This document shows positions 40,601 through 53,875 of a stretch of 64,000 nt of DNA, in pieces. The notes under the pieces were generated by a model that saw only the letters and a list, made by a program, of their open reading frames with translations, made no database searches and was not told the origin of the DNA. Source of the DNA: Calliopsis andreniformis (lineage: Eukaryota > Arthropoda > Insecta > Hymenoptera > Andrenidae); the NCBI RefSeq assembly GCF_051401765.1, contig NW_027480463.1, forward strand, positions 3,658,001 to 3,722,000. Reading direction: 5' to 3'. How positions within the stretch are numbered: the first letter of the stretch is position 1; the number at the start of each line of letters is the position of its first letter. Position numbers and translations under genes: made by a program.

Positions 40601-43600
40601 TCAATCCTCAATCCTCAATCTTCAATCCTCAATACTCAATCTTCAATCCTCAATCCTCAATCCACAACCTTCAATCATCAATATTCAATCTTCAATCCTC
40701 AATCATCAATCCTCAACCCTCAATCCTCAATCCTCAATCCTCAATCCTCAATGTTCAATCCTCAATACACAACCTTCAATCTTCAATCCTCAATACTCAA
40801 TCTTCAATCCTCAATCCTCAATCCTCAATCCTCAATTCTCAATCCTCAGTCCTCAATCCTCAATCTTCAATCCTCAATACTCAATCTTCAATCCTCAATC
40901 CTCAATCCTCAATCCTCAATACACAATCCTCAATCCTCATTCTTCAATCCTCAATACCCAATCCTCAATCTTCAATCCTCAATCCTCAATCCTCAATTCT
41001 CAATCCTCAGTCCTCAATCCTCAGACCTCAGACATCAATACTCAACCCTCAGTCCTCGTCCTCAATCCACAACCCTCAATCCTCAATCATCGATCTTCAA
41101 TTCTCAAACCTCAATCCTCAATCCTCAATCTTCAATCCTCAATCCTCAATCCTCAACACTCAATGCTCATTCTTCAATCCTCAATACCCAATCCTCAATC
41201 TTCAATCCTCAATCCTCAATCCCAAACTCTCAATCCTCAACCCTCAGCCCTCATCTTCAATCCTCAATCCTCAATCCTCAATTCTCAATATTCAATCCTC
41301 AATACTCAATCTTCAATCCTCAATCCTCATTTCTCAATCCTCAACACTCAATCCTCAATCGTCAATCCTCAATCCCCAATACTCAATCTTCAATACTCAA
41401 CCCTCAATCTTCAATCCTCAATACTCAATCTTCAATCCTCAATCCTCAATCCTCAATCCTCAATCCTCATTCTTCAATCCTCAATACCCAATCCTCAATC
41501 TTCAATCCTCAATCATCAATCGTCAATCCTCAATCCCCAATCCTCAATCTTCAATACTCAATCCTCAATCCTCATTCCTCAATCCTCAGCCATCAATCCT
41601 CAATACTCAATCTTCAATCCTCAATCCTCAATCCTCGATCCTCAATCCTCAATCCTCAGTCCTCAATACTCAATCTTCGATCCGCAATACCCAATCCTCA
41701 ATCTTCAATCCTCAATACTCAATGCTCAATCCTCAATCATCAATCCTCAATCCTCTATCCTCAATCCTCAGTAATAAATCCTCAATCCTGGATCCTCAAT
41801 CCTGAATCCTCAACCTTCAGACCTCAGTCCTCAACAATCAATTGTCAATTCTCAATCCTCAATAGAATATCATCAATTCACAGTTTTCAATACTCAATAC
41901 TCAATCTGCAATCTTTAAATCTCTATCCACAAACACCAATTCTCATCACTCAACCCACAACACTCAGTCCCCAGTCCTCAATCTTCAATCCTCAATCCTC
42001 AATCCTCAATCCTCAATGCTCAATCCTCAATCCTCAATGCTCAACCTTTAATACTCAATCCTCAATCCTCAATCTTCAATCCTCAATCCTCAATCCTCAA
42101 TCCTCAATCCTCAATCCTCAATCATCAATCCTCAATCCTCAATACTCAATGCTCAACCTTTAATCCTCAATCCTCAATCCTCACTCTTCAATCCTCAATC
42201 CTCAATCCTCAATTCTCAATCCTCAATCCTCAATCCTCAATCCTCAATCTTCAATCCGCAATACTCAATCTTCAATCCTCAATACTCGATCCTCAGCCCT
42301 CAGTCCTCATTCTTCAATCCTCAATACCCAATCCCCAATCTTCAATCCTGAATCCTCAATCCTGAATCCTCAATCTTCAGCCCTCAGTCCTCAACAATCA
42401 GTTGTCAATCGTCAATCCTCACTAGAATATCCTCAGTTCAGAGTTTTCCATACGCAATACTCTATCTGCAACCTTCATATCTCTATCCACAAACATGAAT
42501 TCTCATCACTCAACCATCAACTCTCAGTCCCCAATCCTCAATCTTCAATCGTCAATCCTCAATCCTCAATTATCAATCCTCAATCCTCAATCCTCAGTCT
42601 TCAACCCTCAATACTCAATCTTCAATTCTCGAACCTCAATCCTCAATCCTCAACCTTCAATCCTCAATCCTCAGTCCTCAATCCTCAATCTTCAATCCTC
42701 AATACTCAATCTTCAATCCTCAATACTCGATCCTCAATTCTCAATCCTCTATCCTCAATCCTCAGACCTCAAACATCAATACTCAACCCTCAGTCCTCGT
42801 CCTGAATCCACAACCCTCAATCCTCAATCCTCAACCTTCAATGATCAATATTCAATCTTCAATTCTCAATCCTCAATCCTCAATCCTCAATTCTCAATCC
42901 TCAATGTTCAATCCTCAATACCCAATCTTCAATCTTCAATCCTCGATCCTCAATCCTCAATCCCCAATCCTCAATCCTCAATCCACAGTCCTCAAACCAC
43001 TGTCCTGAATCCTCAATCCTGAATCCTCAATCTTCAGCCCTCAGTCCTCAACAATCAGTTGTCAATCCTCAATCCTCACTAGAATATCCTCAGTTCAGAG
43101 TTTTCCATACGCAATACTCAATCTGCAACCTTCATATCTCTATCCACAAACATCAATTCTCATCACTCGGCCATCAACACTCAGTCCCCTATCCTCAATC
43201 TTCAATCGTCAATCCTCAATCCTCAATCCTCAATCCTCAATCTTCAATCCTCAATACTCAATCTTCAATCCTCAATCCTCAATCCACAACCTTCAATCAT
43301 CAATATTCAATCTTCAATCCTCAATCATCAATCCTCAACCCTCAATCCTCAACTCTCAATCCTCAGTCCTCAATCCTCAGACCTCAGACATCAATACTCA
43401 ACCCTCAGTCCTCGTCCTCAATCCACAACCCTCAATCCTCAATCATCGATCTTCAATCATCAATATTCAATCTTCAGTTCTCAATCCTCAATCCTCAATC
43501 CTCAATGTTCAAACCACAATACCCAATCCTCAATCTTCAATCCTTAATCCTCAATCCTCAATCCTCAATCCTCAATCCTCAGTCCTCAATCCTCAATCCT

Positions 43601-46349
43601 CAGTCTTCAATCCTCAATACTCAATCATCAATCCTCAATCCTCAGTCCTCAATCCTCAAACCTCAATCCCCAACCCTCAGCCCACATCCTCAATCCTCGA
43701 TCCTAAATCCTCAATCCTCAATCTTCAATCCTCAATAATAAATCTTCAATCCTCAATCCTCAGTCCTCAAACCTCAATTCTGAATCCTCAATCCTGAATC
43801 CTCAATCTTCAGCCCTCAGTCCTCAACAATCAGTTCTCAATCCTCAATCCTCAATAGGATATTCTCAATTCACATTTCTCAATACTCATTCCTCAATCTG
43901 CAATCTTCAAACCTCTATCCACAAACACCAATTCCCATCACCCAACCCTCAACACTCTGTCCTCAATGTTCAATCCTCAATTCTCAATCCACAATCCTCA
44001 ATCATCAATATTCAATTCTCAATACTCAATCTTCAATCCTCAATCCTCAATCCTCAATACTCAATGCTCATTCTTCAATCCTCAACACCCAATCCTCAAT
44101 CCTCAATCCTCAATCCTCAATCCTCAATCCTCAATCCTCAATCCTCAATCTTCAATCCTCAATAATCAATCTTCAATCCTCAATACTCGATCCTCAATCC
44201 TCAGTCCTCATTCTTCAATCCTCAATACCCAATCATCAATCTTCAATCCTCAATCCTCAATCCTCAATTCTCAATCCTCTATCCTCAATCCTCAGACCTC
44301 AAACATCAACACTCAACCCTCAGTCCTCGTCCTGAATCCACAACCCTCAATCCTCAATCCTCAACCTTCAATGATCAATATTCAGTCTTCAATCCTCAAT
44401 CCTCAATCCTCAATCCTCAATTCTCAATCCTCAATGTTCAATCCTCAATACCCAATCTTCAATCTTCAATCCTCGATCCTCAATCCTCAATCCCCAATCC
44501 TCAATCCTCAATCCTCAATCCTCAATCTTCAATCCTCAATACTCAATCTTCAATCCTCAATCCTCAACCCTCGATCCTGAATCCTCAATCCTCAATCGTC
44601 AATCTCCAATCCTGAATACTCAATCTTCAATCCTCAATCCTGAATCGCCCATCCTCAATCCTCATTCTCCAATCCTCAATACCCTATCCTCAATCTTCAA
44701 TCCTCAATCCTCAATCCTCAATTCTCAATTCTCAATCCTCAGTCCTGAGACCCCAAAGCTCAATCTTCAACCCTCAGCCCTCATCCTCAATCCTCAATCC
44801 TCAATCCTCAATCCTCAACCCTCAATCTTCAATCCCAAATACTCAATCTTCAATCTTCAATCCTCAGTCCTCAAACCACAATTCTGAATCCTCAATCCTG
44901 TATCCTCAATCTTCAGCCCTCAGTCCTCAACAATCAGTTTTCAATCCTCAATCCCCAATAGAATATCCTCAATTCACAGTATTCAATACTCAATACTCAA
45001 TCTGCAATCTTCAAATCTCTATCCACAAACATCAATTCTCATCACTCAACCCTCAACACTCAGTCCTCAATGTTCAATCCTCAATACTCAATCATTAATC
45101 CTCAATCCTCAATCCTCAATCTTCAATCCTCAATCCTCAATCCTCAATCCTCAGTCTTCAATCCTCAATACTCAATCATCAATCCTCAATCCTCAGTCCT
45201 CAATCCTCAAACCTCAATACCCCACCCTCAGCCCACATCCTCAATCCTCGATCCTAAATCCTCAATCCTCAGTCCTCAAACCTCAAATCTGAATCCTCAA
45301 TCCTGAGTACTCAATCTTGAGCCCACAGTCCTCAACAATCAGGTGACAATCCTCAATCCTCAATAGAATATCCTCATTTCACTGTTTTCAATACTCAATA
45401 CTCAATCTGCATTCTTCAAATCTCTATCCACAAACATCAATTCTCGTCACTCAACCCTCAACACTCAGTCCTCAATGTTCAATCCTCAATCCTCAATTCT
45501 CAAACTACAATCCTCAATACTCAACCTTTAATCCTCAATCCTCAATCCACAATCTTCAATCCTCAATCCTCCATATTCAATCCTCAATCCTCAATCCTCA
45601 ATCTTCAATCCTCAATCCTCAATCCTGAATCCTCAATCCTCAATCCTCAATCCTCAATCCTCAATCTTCAATCCTCAATACTCAATCTTCAATCCTCAAT
45701 ACTCGATCCTCAATCCTCAGTCCTCATTCTTCAATCCTAAATACCCAATCCTCAATCTTCAATCCTCAATCCTCAATCCTCAATTCTCAATCCACAATCT
45801 TCAATCCTCAGACCACAGACATCAATACTCAACCCTCAGTCCTCGTCCTCAATCCACAACCCTCAATCCTCAATCATCAATCTTCAATCATCAATATTCA
45901 ATCTTCAGTCCTCAATCCTCAATCCTCAATCCTCAATGTTCAATCCGCAATACTCAATCCTCAATCTTCAATCCTCAATCCTCAACGCTCAATCCTCTAT
46001 CCTCAATCCTCAATCCTCTATCCTCAATCCTCAGTCCTCAAACCTCAATCCTGGATCCTCAATCCTGAATCCTCAATCTTCAGACCTCAGTCCTCAACAA
46101 TCAGTTGTCAATTCTCAATCCTCAATAGAGTATCATCAATTCACAGTTTTCAATACTCAATACTCAATCTGCAATCTTTAAATCTCTATCCACAAACACC
46201 AATTCTCATCACTCAACCCTCAACACTCAGACCCCAGTCCTCAATTTTCAATCCTCAATCCTCAATCCTCAATCCTCAATCCTCATTCTTCAATCCTCAA
46301 TACCCAATCCTCAATCTTCATTCCTCAATCCTCAATCGTCAATCCTCAA

Positions 46350-47025
46350 TCCCCAATCCTCAATGTTCAATCCTCAATACCCAATCTTCAATCTTCAATC
46401 CTCAATACTCAATCTTCAATCCTCAATCCTCAATCCTCAATCCTCAATCCTCAATCCTCATTCTTCAATCCTCAATACCCAATCCTCAATCTTCAATCCT
46501 CAATCCTCAATTCTCAATCCTCAGTCCTCAATCCTCAGACCTCAGACATCAATACTCAACCCTCAGTCCTCGTCCTCAATCCACAACCCTCAATCCACAA
46601 TCATCGATCTTCAATAATCAATATTCAAACTTCAGTCCTCAATCCTCAATCCTCAATGCTCAATGTTCAAACCGCAATACCCAATCCTCAATCTTCAATC
46701 CTCCATCCTCAATCCTCAATCCTCAATCCTCAATCCTCAAACCTCTATCGTCAATCCTCAGTCCTCAAACCTCAATCCTGGATCCTCAATCCTGAATCCT
46801 CAATCTTCAGATCTCAGTCCTCAACAATCAGTTGTCAATTCTCAATCCTCAATAGAATATCTACAATTCACAGTTTTCAATACTCAATACTCAGTCAGCA
46901 ATCTTTAAATCTCTATCCACAAACACCAATTCTCATCACTCAACCCTCAACACTCAGTCCCCAGTCCTCAATCTTCAATCCTCAATCCACAATCCTCAAT
47001 CCTCAATCCTCAATCCTCAATCCTC
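46350..47025 (+). repeat. R3 module, copy at 46.4 kb (2,964-bp offset family)
   Basis: The module runs from the CAATGTTCAATCC variant at about 46,363 through a subtype d landmark at about 46,825. It recurs at about 49,314 (offset 2,964) and about 61,363 (offset 15,013), and partly at about 53,480. The 2,964-bp offset spans four 6-bp units (near 46,567, 47,100, 47,545 and 48,835), and 2,964 is 7 x 424 minus 4. The copy ends where plain heptamers continue here but the other copies go on with CAGTCTTCAGTCC. Confidence 0.82.
46790..46965 (+). repeat. Landmark block, subtype d (exemplar)
   Basis: Marked by CCTGGATCC upstream, TTGTCAATTCTC, and GCAATCTTTAAATC in place of GCAATCTTCAAATC. Copies start near 41,833, 46,096, 46,825, 47,682, 49,788, 53,623, 57,309, 59,731 and 61,834. 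It is the commonest landmark of R3. Confidence 0.85.
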
Positions 47026-47559
47026 AATCCTCAATCCTCAATTCTCAATCCTCAATCCTCAGTCCTCAGTCCTCAAACCTCAATCCTCAACCCTCCGCCC
47101 TCATCGTCAATCCTCAATCCTCAATCCTCAATACTCAATCTTCAATCCTCAATACTCAATCTTCAATACTCAATCGTCAATTCTCAATTCTCAATCCTCA
47201 ATACTCAATCCTCAATCGTCAATCCTCAATCCCTATTCCTCAATCTTCAATACTCAATCCTCAATCCTCATTCCTCAATCCTCAGTTATCAACCCTCAAT
47301 ACTCAACCTTCAATCCTCAATCCTCAATACTCGATCCTCAATCCTCAATCCTCAGGCCTCAATACTCAATCTTCAATCCTCAATACTCAATCTTAAATCC
47401 TCAATACTCAATCCTCAATCCTCAATCCTCATTCTTCAATCCTCAATACCCAATCCTCAATCTTCAATCCTGAATCCTCAATCATCAATTCTCAATCCTC
47501 AATCCTCAACCCTCAGACCTCAGACATCAATACTCAACCCTCAGTCCTTGTCGTCAATC
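47026..47559 (+). repeat. R3 segment with TCATCG and TTGTCG 6-bp units
   Basis: Heptamer sequence including a distinctive CCTCCGCCCTCATCG stretch near 47,090. The same order is repeated at about 52,930-53,470 and, in part, near 55,250, 56,750, 57,670 and 59,180. There is nothing gene-like in it. Confidence 0.75.
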
Positions 47560-47949
47560 CACAACCCAAAATGCTCAATCCTCAATCCTCAATCCTCAAT
47601 CCTCAATCCTCAATCCTCAGTCCTCAAACCACAATCCTGGATCCTCAATCATGAATCCTCAATCTTCAGACCTCAGTCCTCAACAATCAGTTGTCAATTC
47701 TCAATCCTCAATATAATATCATCAATTCACAGTTTTCAATACTCAATACTCAATCTGCAATCTTTAAATCTCTATCCTCAAACACCAATTCTCATCACTC
47801 AACCCTCAACACTCAGTCCTCAATGTTCAATCCTCAATCCTGAATTCACAATCCTCAATCGTCAATCTTCAATCCTCAATCCCCAGTCCTCAATCTCCAA
47901 TGCTCAATCTTTAATCCTCAATCCTCAATCCTCAATCGTCAATCCTCAA

Positions 47950-48110
47950 TATTCAACACACAACCCTCAACCACCAATCCTCAATACACGACAATCAATC
48001 CTCAATTCTCAATACTCAATAGAATATCCTGAATTCTCATGGTTCAATACTCAATCCGCAATATTCAATAATCACATCTCAATCCTCAAACATCAATTCT
48101 AAACACTCAA
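47950..48110 (+). repeat. Landmark block, subtype h (most divergent)
   Basis: It contains ACGACAATCAATCC, then AATAGAATATCCTG, CTCATGGTTC, CCGCAATATTC and CAAACATCAATTC. The order of shared words shows it is a landmark relative, although the usual CAATCAG start is degraded. It still keeps 7-bp register. Two copies, near 47,990 and 60,039. Confidence 0.75.
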
Positions 48111-48235
48111 TCCTCAGCACTCAGTCCTCCCTCTTCAATCCTCCATCCTCAACCCTCAATCTTCATGCGTCAATCCTCAATCCTCAATCCTCAACCCTCA
48201 ATCCTCAGTCCTCAAACCTCAATCCCGAATCCTCA

Positions 48236-48415
48236 ATCCTGAATCCTCAACCTTCAGCCCTCAGCCCTCAAGTATCAATTGTCAATCCTCAATCCTCAAT
48301 AGAATATCCTCAATTCACAGCTCTCAATACTCAATCCCCATTCTTCAATCTTCAAATATCAATCCACAAACATCAATTCCCATCACTCAACCCTCAACAC
48401 TAAGTCCTCAATCTT
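48236..48415 (+). repeat. Landmark block, subtype f (divergent)
   Basis: A strongly diverged landmark reading CAAGTATCAATTGTC where others read CAACAATCAGTTGTC, followed by TTCACAGCTCTC and CCCATTCTTC. There are only two copies (near 48,270 and 60,321), both within the 12,049-bp repeat. Confidence 0.82.
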
Positions 48416-49313
48416 CAATCCTCAATCCTCAATCCTCAATCTTCAGTCCTCAATACCCAATGTTCAGTCCTCAATCCTCAATTCTCAATCCTCAATACTC
48501 AATCCTCAATCATCAACCCTCAATCCCCAATCCTCAATCTTCAATCCTCAATCCTCAATCCTCAATCCTCAATCCTCAATCTTCAATCCTCAATACTCAA
48601 TCTTCAATCCTCAATCATCAATCCTAAATCCTCAATCCTCAATCCTCAGTCCTCAACCTTCAATCCTCAATACTCAATCTTCAATCCTCAATCCTCAATC
48701 CTCAATCCTCAGTCCTCATTCTTCAATCATCAATACCCAATCCTCAATCTTCAATCCTCAATCCTCAATCCTCAATTCTCAATCTTCAATCTTCAATCCT
48801 CAGACCTCAAACATCAATACTCAACCCTCAGTCCTCGTCCTCAATCCACAACCCTCAATCCTCAATCCTCAACCTTCAATCATCAATATTCAATACCCAA
48901 TCCTCAATCTTCAATCCTCAATCCTCAATTCTCAATCCTCAATCCTCAATCCTCAATCCTCAGTCCTCAAACCAGAATCCTGAATCCTCAATCCTGAAAC
49001 CTCAATCTTCAGCCCTCAGTCCTCAACAATCAGTTGTCAATCCTCAATCCTCAATAGAATATCGTCAGTTCAGGGTTTTCCATACGCAATACTCAATCTG
49101 CAATTTTCATATCTCTATCCACAAACATCAATCCTCACCACTCAACCCTGAACACTCAGTCCCCAATCCTCAATCTTCAATCCTCAATCCTCAATCTTCA
49201 ATCCTCAATACTCACTCTTCAATCCTCAATCCTCAATCCACAACCTTCAATCATCAATATTCTATCTTCAATCCTCAATCATCAATCCTCAACCCTCAAT
49301 CTTCAATCCTCAA

Positions 49314-49990
49314 TCCTCAATCCTCAATGTTCAATCCTCAATACCCAATCTTCAATCTTCAATCCTCAATACTCAATCTTCAATCCTCAATCCTCAATCC
49401 TCAATCCTCAATCCTCAATCCTCATTCTTCAATCCTCAATACCCAATCCTCAATCTTCAATCCTCAATCCTCAATTCTCAATCCTCAGTCCTCAATCCTC
49501 AGACCTCAGACATCAATACTCAACCCTCAGTCCTCGTCCTCAATCCACAACCCTCAATCCACAATCATCGATCTTCAATAATCAATATTCAAACTTCAGT
49601 CCTCAATCCTCAATCCTCAATGCTCAATGTTCAAACCGCAATACCCAATCCTCAATCTTCAATCCTCCATCCTCAATCCTCAATCCTCAATCCTCAATCC
49701 TCAAACCCCTATCGTCAATCCTCAGTCCTCAAACCTCAATCCTGGATCCTCAATCCTGAATCCTCAATCTTCAGATCTCAGTCCTCAACAATCAGTTGTC
49801 AATTCTCAATCCTCAATAGAATATCTACAATTCACAGCTTTCAATACTCAATACTCAGTCAGCAATCTTTAAATCTCTATCCACAAACACCAATTCTCAT
49901 CACTCAACCCTCAACACTCAGTCCCCAGTCCTCAATCTTCAATCCTCAATCCACAATCCTCAATCCTCAATCCTCAATCCTCAATCCTCA
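49314..49990 (+). repeat. R3 module, copy at 49.3 kb
   Basis: Second copy of the module at 46,350. It carries a few base changes, such as CAAACCCCTATC for CAAACCTCTATC near 49,705 and ACAGCTTTC for ACAGTTTTC in the landmark. It lies inside the 12,049-bp repeat. Confidence 0.82.
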
Positions 49991-50375
49991 GTCTTCAGTC
50001 CTCAATACTCAATCATCAATCCTCAATCCTCAGTCCTCAATCCTCAAACCTCAATCCCCAACCCTCAGCCCACATCCTCAATCCTCGATCCTAAATCCTC
50101 AATCCTCAATCTTCAATCCTCAATAATAAATCTTCAATCCTCAATCCTCAGTCCTCAAACCTCAATTCTGAATCCTCAATCCTGAATCCTCAATCTTCAG
50201 CCCTCAGTCCTCAACAATCAGTTCTCAATCCTCAATCCTCAATAGAATATCTTCAATTCACAATTCTCAATACTCAATGCTCAATCTGCAATCTTCAAAC
50301 CTGTATCCACAAACACCAATTCCCATCACTCAACCCTCAACACTCAGTCCTCAATGTTCAATCCTCAATCCTCAA

Positions 50376-53300
50376 TCCACAATCCTCAATCATCAATATT
50401 CAATCCTCAATACTCAATCTTCAATCCTCAATCCTCAATCCTCAATCCTCAATCCTCATTCTTCAATCCTCAATACCCAATCCTCAATCTTCAATCCTCA
50501 ATCCTCAATCCTCAATTCTCAATCCTCAAAACGCTATCTTCAATCCTTAACCCTCAATCCTCAGTCCTCAAACCTCAATTCTGAATCCTCAATCCTGAAT
50601 ACTCAATCTTCAGCCCACAGTCCTCAACAATCAGGTGACAATCCTCAATCCTCAATAGGATATCCTCATTTCACAGTTTTCAATACTCAATACTCAATCT
50701 GCATTCTTCAAATCTCTATCCACAAACATCAATTCTCGTCACTCAACCCTCAACACTCAGTCCTCGATGTTCAATCCTCAATCCTCAATTCTCAAACTTC
50801 AATCCTCAATACTCAACCTTTAATCCTCAATCCTCAATCCACAATCATCAATCCTCAATCCTCAATACTCAATCCTCAATCCTCAATCCTCAATCCTCAA
50901 TCATCAATCCTCAATCTTCAATAATCAATCCTCAATCCTCAATACTCAATCCTCAATTCTCAATCATCAATCCTCAACCTTCAATCCTCAATACTCAATC
51001 TTTAATCCTCAATCCTCAATCCTCAATCCTCAGTCCTCAATCCTCAATCCTCAATCTTCAATCCTCAATGCTCAATCTTCAATCCTCAATCCTCAATCCT
51101 CAATCCTCAATCCTCAATCTTCAATCCTCAATACTCAATCTTCAATCCTCAATCCTCAATCCTCAATCCTCAGTCCTCATTCTTCAATCCTCAATACCCA
51201 ATCCTCAATCTTCAATCCTCAATCCTCAATCCTCAATTCTCAACCCTCAATCCTCAATCCTCAGACCTCAAACATCAATACTCAACCCTCAGTCCTCGTC
51301 CTCAATCCACAACCCTCAACCCTCAATCCTCAATCTTCAATCATCAATATTCAATCTTCAATCCTCAATCCTCAATCCTCAATCATCAATCCTCAATCCT
51401 CAATGTTCAATCCTCAATACCCAATCCTCAATCTTCAATCCTCAATCCTGAATTCTCAGTCCTCGATCCTCAATCCTCAATCCTCAGTCCTCAAACCACA
51501 ATCCTGAATCCTCAATCCTGAAACCTCAATCTTCAGGCCTCAGTCCTCAACAATCAGTTGTCAATCCTCAATCCTCAATAGAATATCGTCAGTTCAGAGT
51601 TTTCCATACGCAATACTCAATCTGCAATATTCATATCTCTATCCACAAACATCAATTCTCACCACTCAAACCTGAACACTCAGTCCCCAATCCTCAATCT
51701 TCAATCCTCAATCCTCAATCCTCAATCCTCAATCCTCAATCCTCAATCCTCAACCTTCAATCCTCAATACTCAATCTTCAATCCTCAATCCTCAATCCTC
51801 AATCCTCAATCTTCAATCCTCAATCGTCAATCCTCAATCCTCAATCCTCATTCTTCAATCCTCAATACCCAATCCTCAATACTCGATCCTCAATCCTCAA
51901 TCCTCAGTCCTCAATACTCAATCTTCAATCCTCAATAATCAATCTTCAACCCTCAATCCTCAATCCTCAATCCTCAATCCTCATTCTTATATCCTCAATA
52001 CCCAATCCTCAATCTTCAATCCTCAATCCTCAATCCTCAATTCTCAATCCTCAATCCTCAATCCTCAGACCTCAGACATCAATACTCAACCCTCAGTCCT
52101 CGTCGTCAATCCACAACCCTCAATGCTCAATCCTCAATCCTCAATCCTCAATCCTCAATCCTCAATCCTCAGTCCTCAAACCACAATCCTGGATCCTCAA
52201 TCATGAATCCTCAATCCTCAGTCCTCAATACTCAATCTTCAATCCTCAATACCCAATCTTCAACCGTCAATCCTCAATCCTCAATCCTCAATCCTCATTC
52301 TTATATCCTCAATACCCAATCCTCAATCCTCAATCCTCAATCCTCATTCTTCAATCCTCAATACCCAATCCTCAATACTCGATCCTCAATCCTCAATCCT
52401 CAGTCCTCAATACTCAATCTTCAATCCTCAATATTCAATCCTCAATCCTCAATCCTCAATCCTCAATCCTCAATCCTCAATGTTCAATCCTCAATACCCA
52501 ATCCTCAATCTTAAATCCTCAATCCTCAATTCTCAATCCTCGATCCTCAATCCTCAATCCTCAGTCCTCAAACCACAATCCTGAATCCTCAATCCTGAAA
52601 CCTCAATCTTCAGGCCTCAGTCCACAACAATCAGTTGTCAATCCTCAATCCTCAATAGAATATCGTCAGTTCAGAGTTTTCCATACGCAATACTCAATCT
52701 GCAATCTTCATATCTCTATCCACAAACATCAATTCTCACCACTCAAACCTGAACACTCAGTCCCCAATCCTCAATTTCAATCCTCAATCCTCAATCCTCA
52801 ATCCTCAATCCTCAACCTTCAATCCTCAATCCTCAATCCTCAATCCTCAATCTTCAATCCTCAATCCTCAATCCTCAATCCTCAATCCTCACTCTTCAAT
52901 CCTCAATACCCAATACTCAATCTTCAATCCTCAATCCTCAATCCTCAATTCTCAATCCTCAATCCTCAGTCCTCAGTCCTCAAACCTCAATCCTCAACCC
53001 TCCGCCCTCATCGTCAATCCTCAATCCTCAATCCTCAATACTCAATCTTCAATCCTCAATACTCAATCTTCAATACTCAATCGTCAATTCTCAATTCTCA
53101 ATCCTCAATACTCAATCCTCAATCGTCAATCCTCAATCCCTATTCCTCAATCTTCAATACTCAATCCTCAATCCTCATTCCTCAATCCTCAGTTATCAAC
53201 CCTCAATACTCAACCTTCAATCCTCAATCCTCAATACTCGATCCTCAATCCTCAATCCTCAGTCCTCAATACTCAATCTTCAATCCTCAATACTCAATCT

Positions 53301-53875
53301 TAAATCCTCAATACCCAATCCTCAATCCTCAATCCTCATTCTTCAATCCTCAATACCCAATCCTCAATCTTCAATCCTGAATCCTCAATCATCAATTCTC
53401 AATCCTCAATCCTCAACCCTCAGACCTCAGACATCAATACTCAACCCTCAGTCCTCGTCGTCAACCACAACCCAAAATGCTCAATCCTCAATCTTCAATC
53501 CTCCATCCTCAATCCTCAATCCTCAATCCTCAATCCTCAAACCTCTATCGTCAATCCTCAGTCCTCAAACCTCAATCCTGGATCCTCAATCCTGAATCCT
53601 CAATCTTCAGATCTCAGTCCTCAACAATCAGTTGTCAATTCTCAATCCTCAATAGAATATCTACAATTCACAGTTTTCAATACTCAATACTCAGTCAGCA
53701 ATCTTTAAATCTCTATCCACAAACACCAATTCTCATCACTCAACCCTCAACACTCAGTCCCCAGTCCTCAATCTTCAATCCTCAATCCACAATCCTCAAT
53801 CCTCAATCCTCAATCCTCAATCCTCAGTCTTCAGTCCTCAATACTCAATCATCAATCCTCAATCCTCAGTCCTCA
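50376..53875 (+). repeat. R3 central segment between the long repeat and the nested triplet
   Basis: Continuous heptamer variants with landmarks near 50,625 (subtype e), 51,549 and 52,624 (both g) and 53,623 (d). The part at about 52,490-53,110 matches 54,754-55,374 at offset 2,264, so it is an extra, partial copy of the nested unit that follows. Long runs of unmodified TCAATCC occur near 51,715-51,750 and 52,130-52,170. No gene or other unique sequence is present. Confidence 0.78.

Larger units (their letters stand above)
33211..46362 (+). repeat. Region R2: mosaic of rearranged heptamer modules
   Basis: There is no gene here; heptamer sequence continues throughout. The region mixes modules also found in R1 with modules more typical of R3. 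For example, 34,750-35,900 follows R1 near 9,681-10,900 with deletions, and 38,400-39,500 follows R1 near 5,820-8,450. Landmarks start near 34,109, 35,269, 36,164, 37,114, 37,527, 38,162, 39,630, 40,427, 41,833, 42,388, 43,049, 43,825, 44,929, 45,333 and 46,096. Subtypes c, d and e, which dominate R3, first appear here. No single long period repeats across the region. It is best read as a recombination zone between two higher-order domains. Confidence 0.8.
47560..50375 (+). repeat. R3 long repeat at 12,049-bp offset, left copy
   Basis: About 2.8 kb that recurs at 59,609-62,424. Anchors at constant offset 12,049 are ACAACCC at 47,561/59,610, a landmark at 47,682/59,731, GACAATC at 47,990/60,039 and a landmark at 50,213/62,262. 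It contains landmarks of subtypes d, h, f, g, d and c-prime in that order. The 12,049-bp interval spans 26 6-bp units by my count, and 12,049 plus 26 is 7 x 1,725. Confidence 0.85.

Noticed and set aside
40751..42163. Longest + strand open frame (470 codons), and similar ones at 7,237-8,529, 17,514-18,806, 30,840-32,132, 62,326-63,603 and 35,902-37,086, as possible protein genes
   Set aside because: They are low-complexity SILNPQS-type repeats produced in any + frame by the heptamer. Overlapping frames encode the same peptide, starts and stops come from ordinary variant units (CAATG, TGAATCC, TAATCC), and no domain or splice structure is visible.
49703..49709. AAACCCC, like a ciliate telomere unit
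   Set aside because: A single isolated occurrence. The other copies of the module read AAACCTC, so it is a point change.
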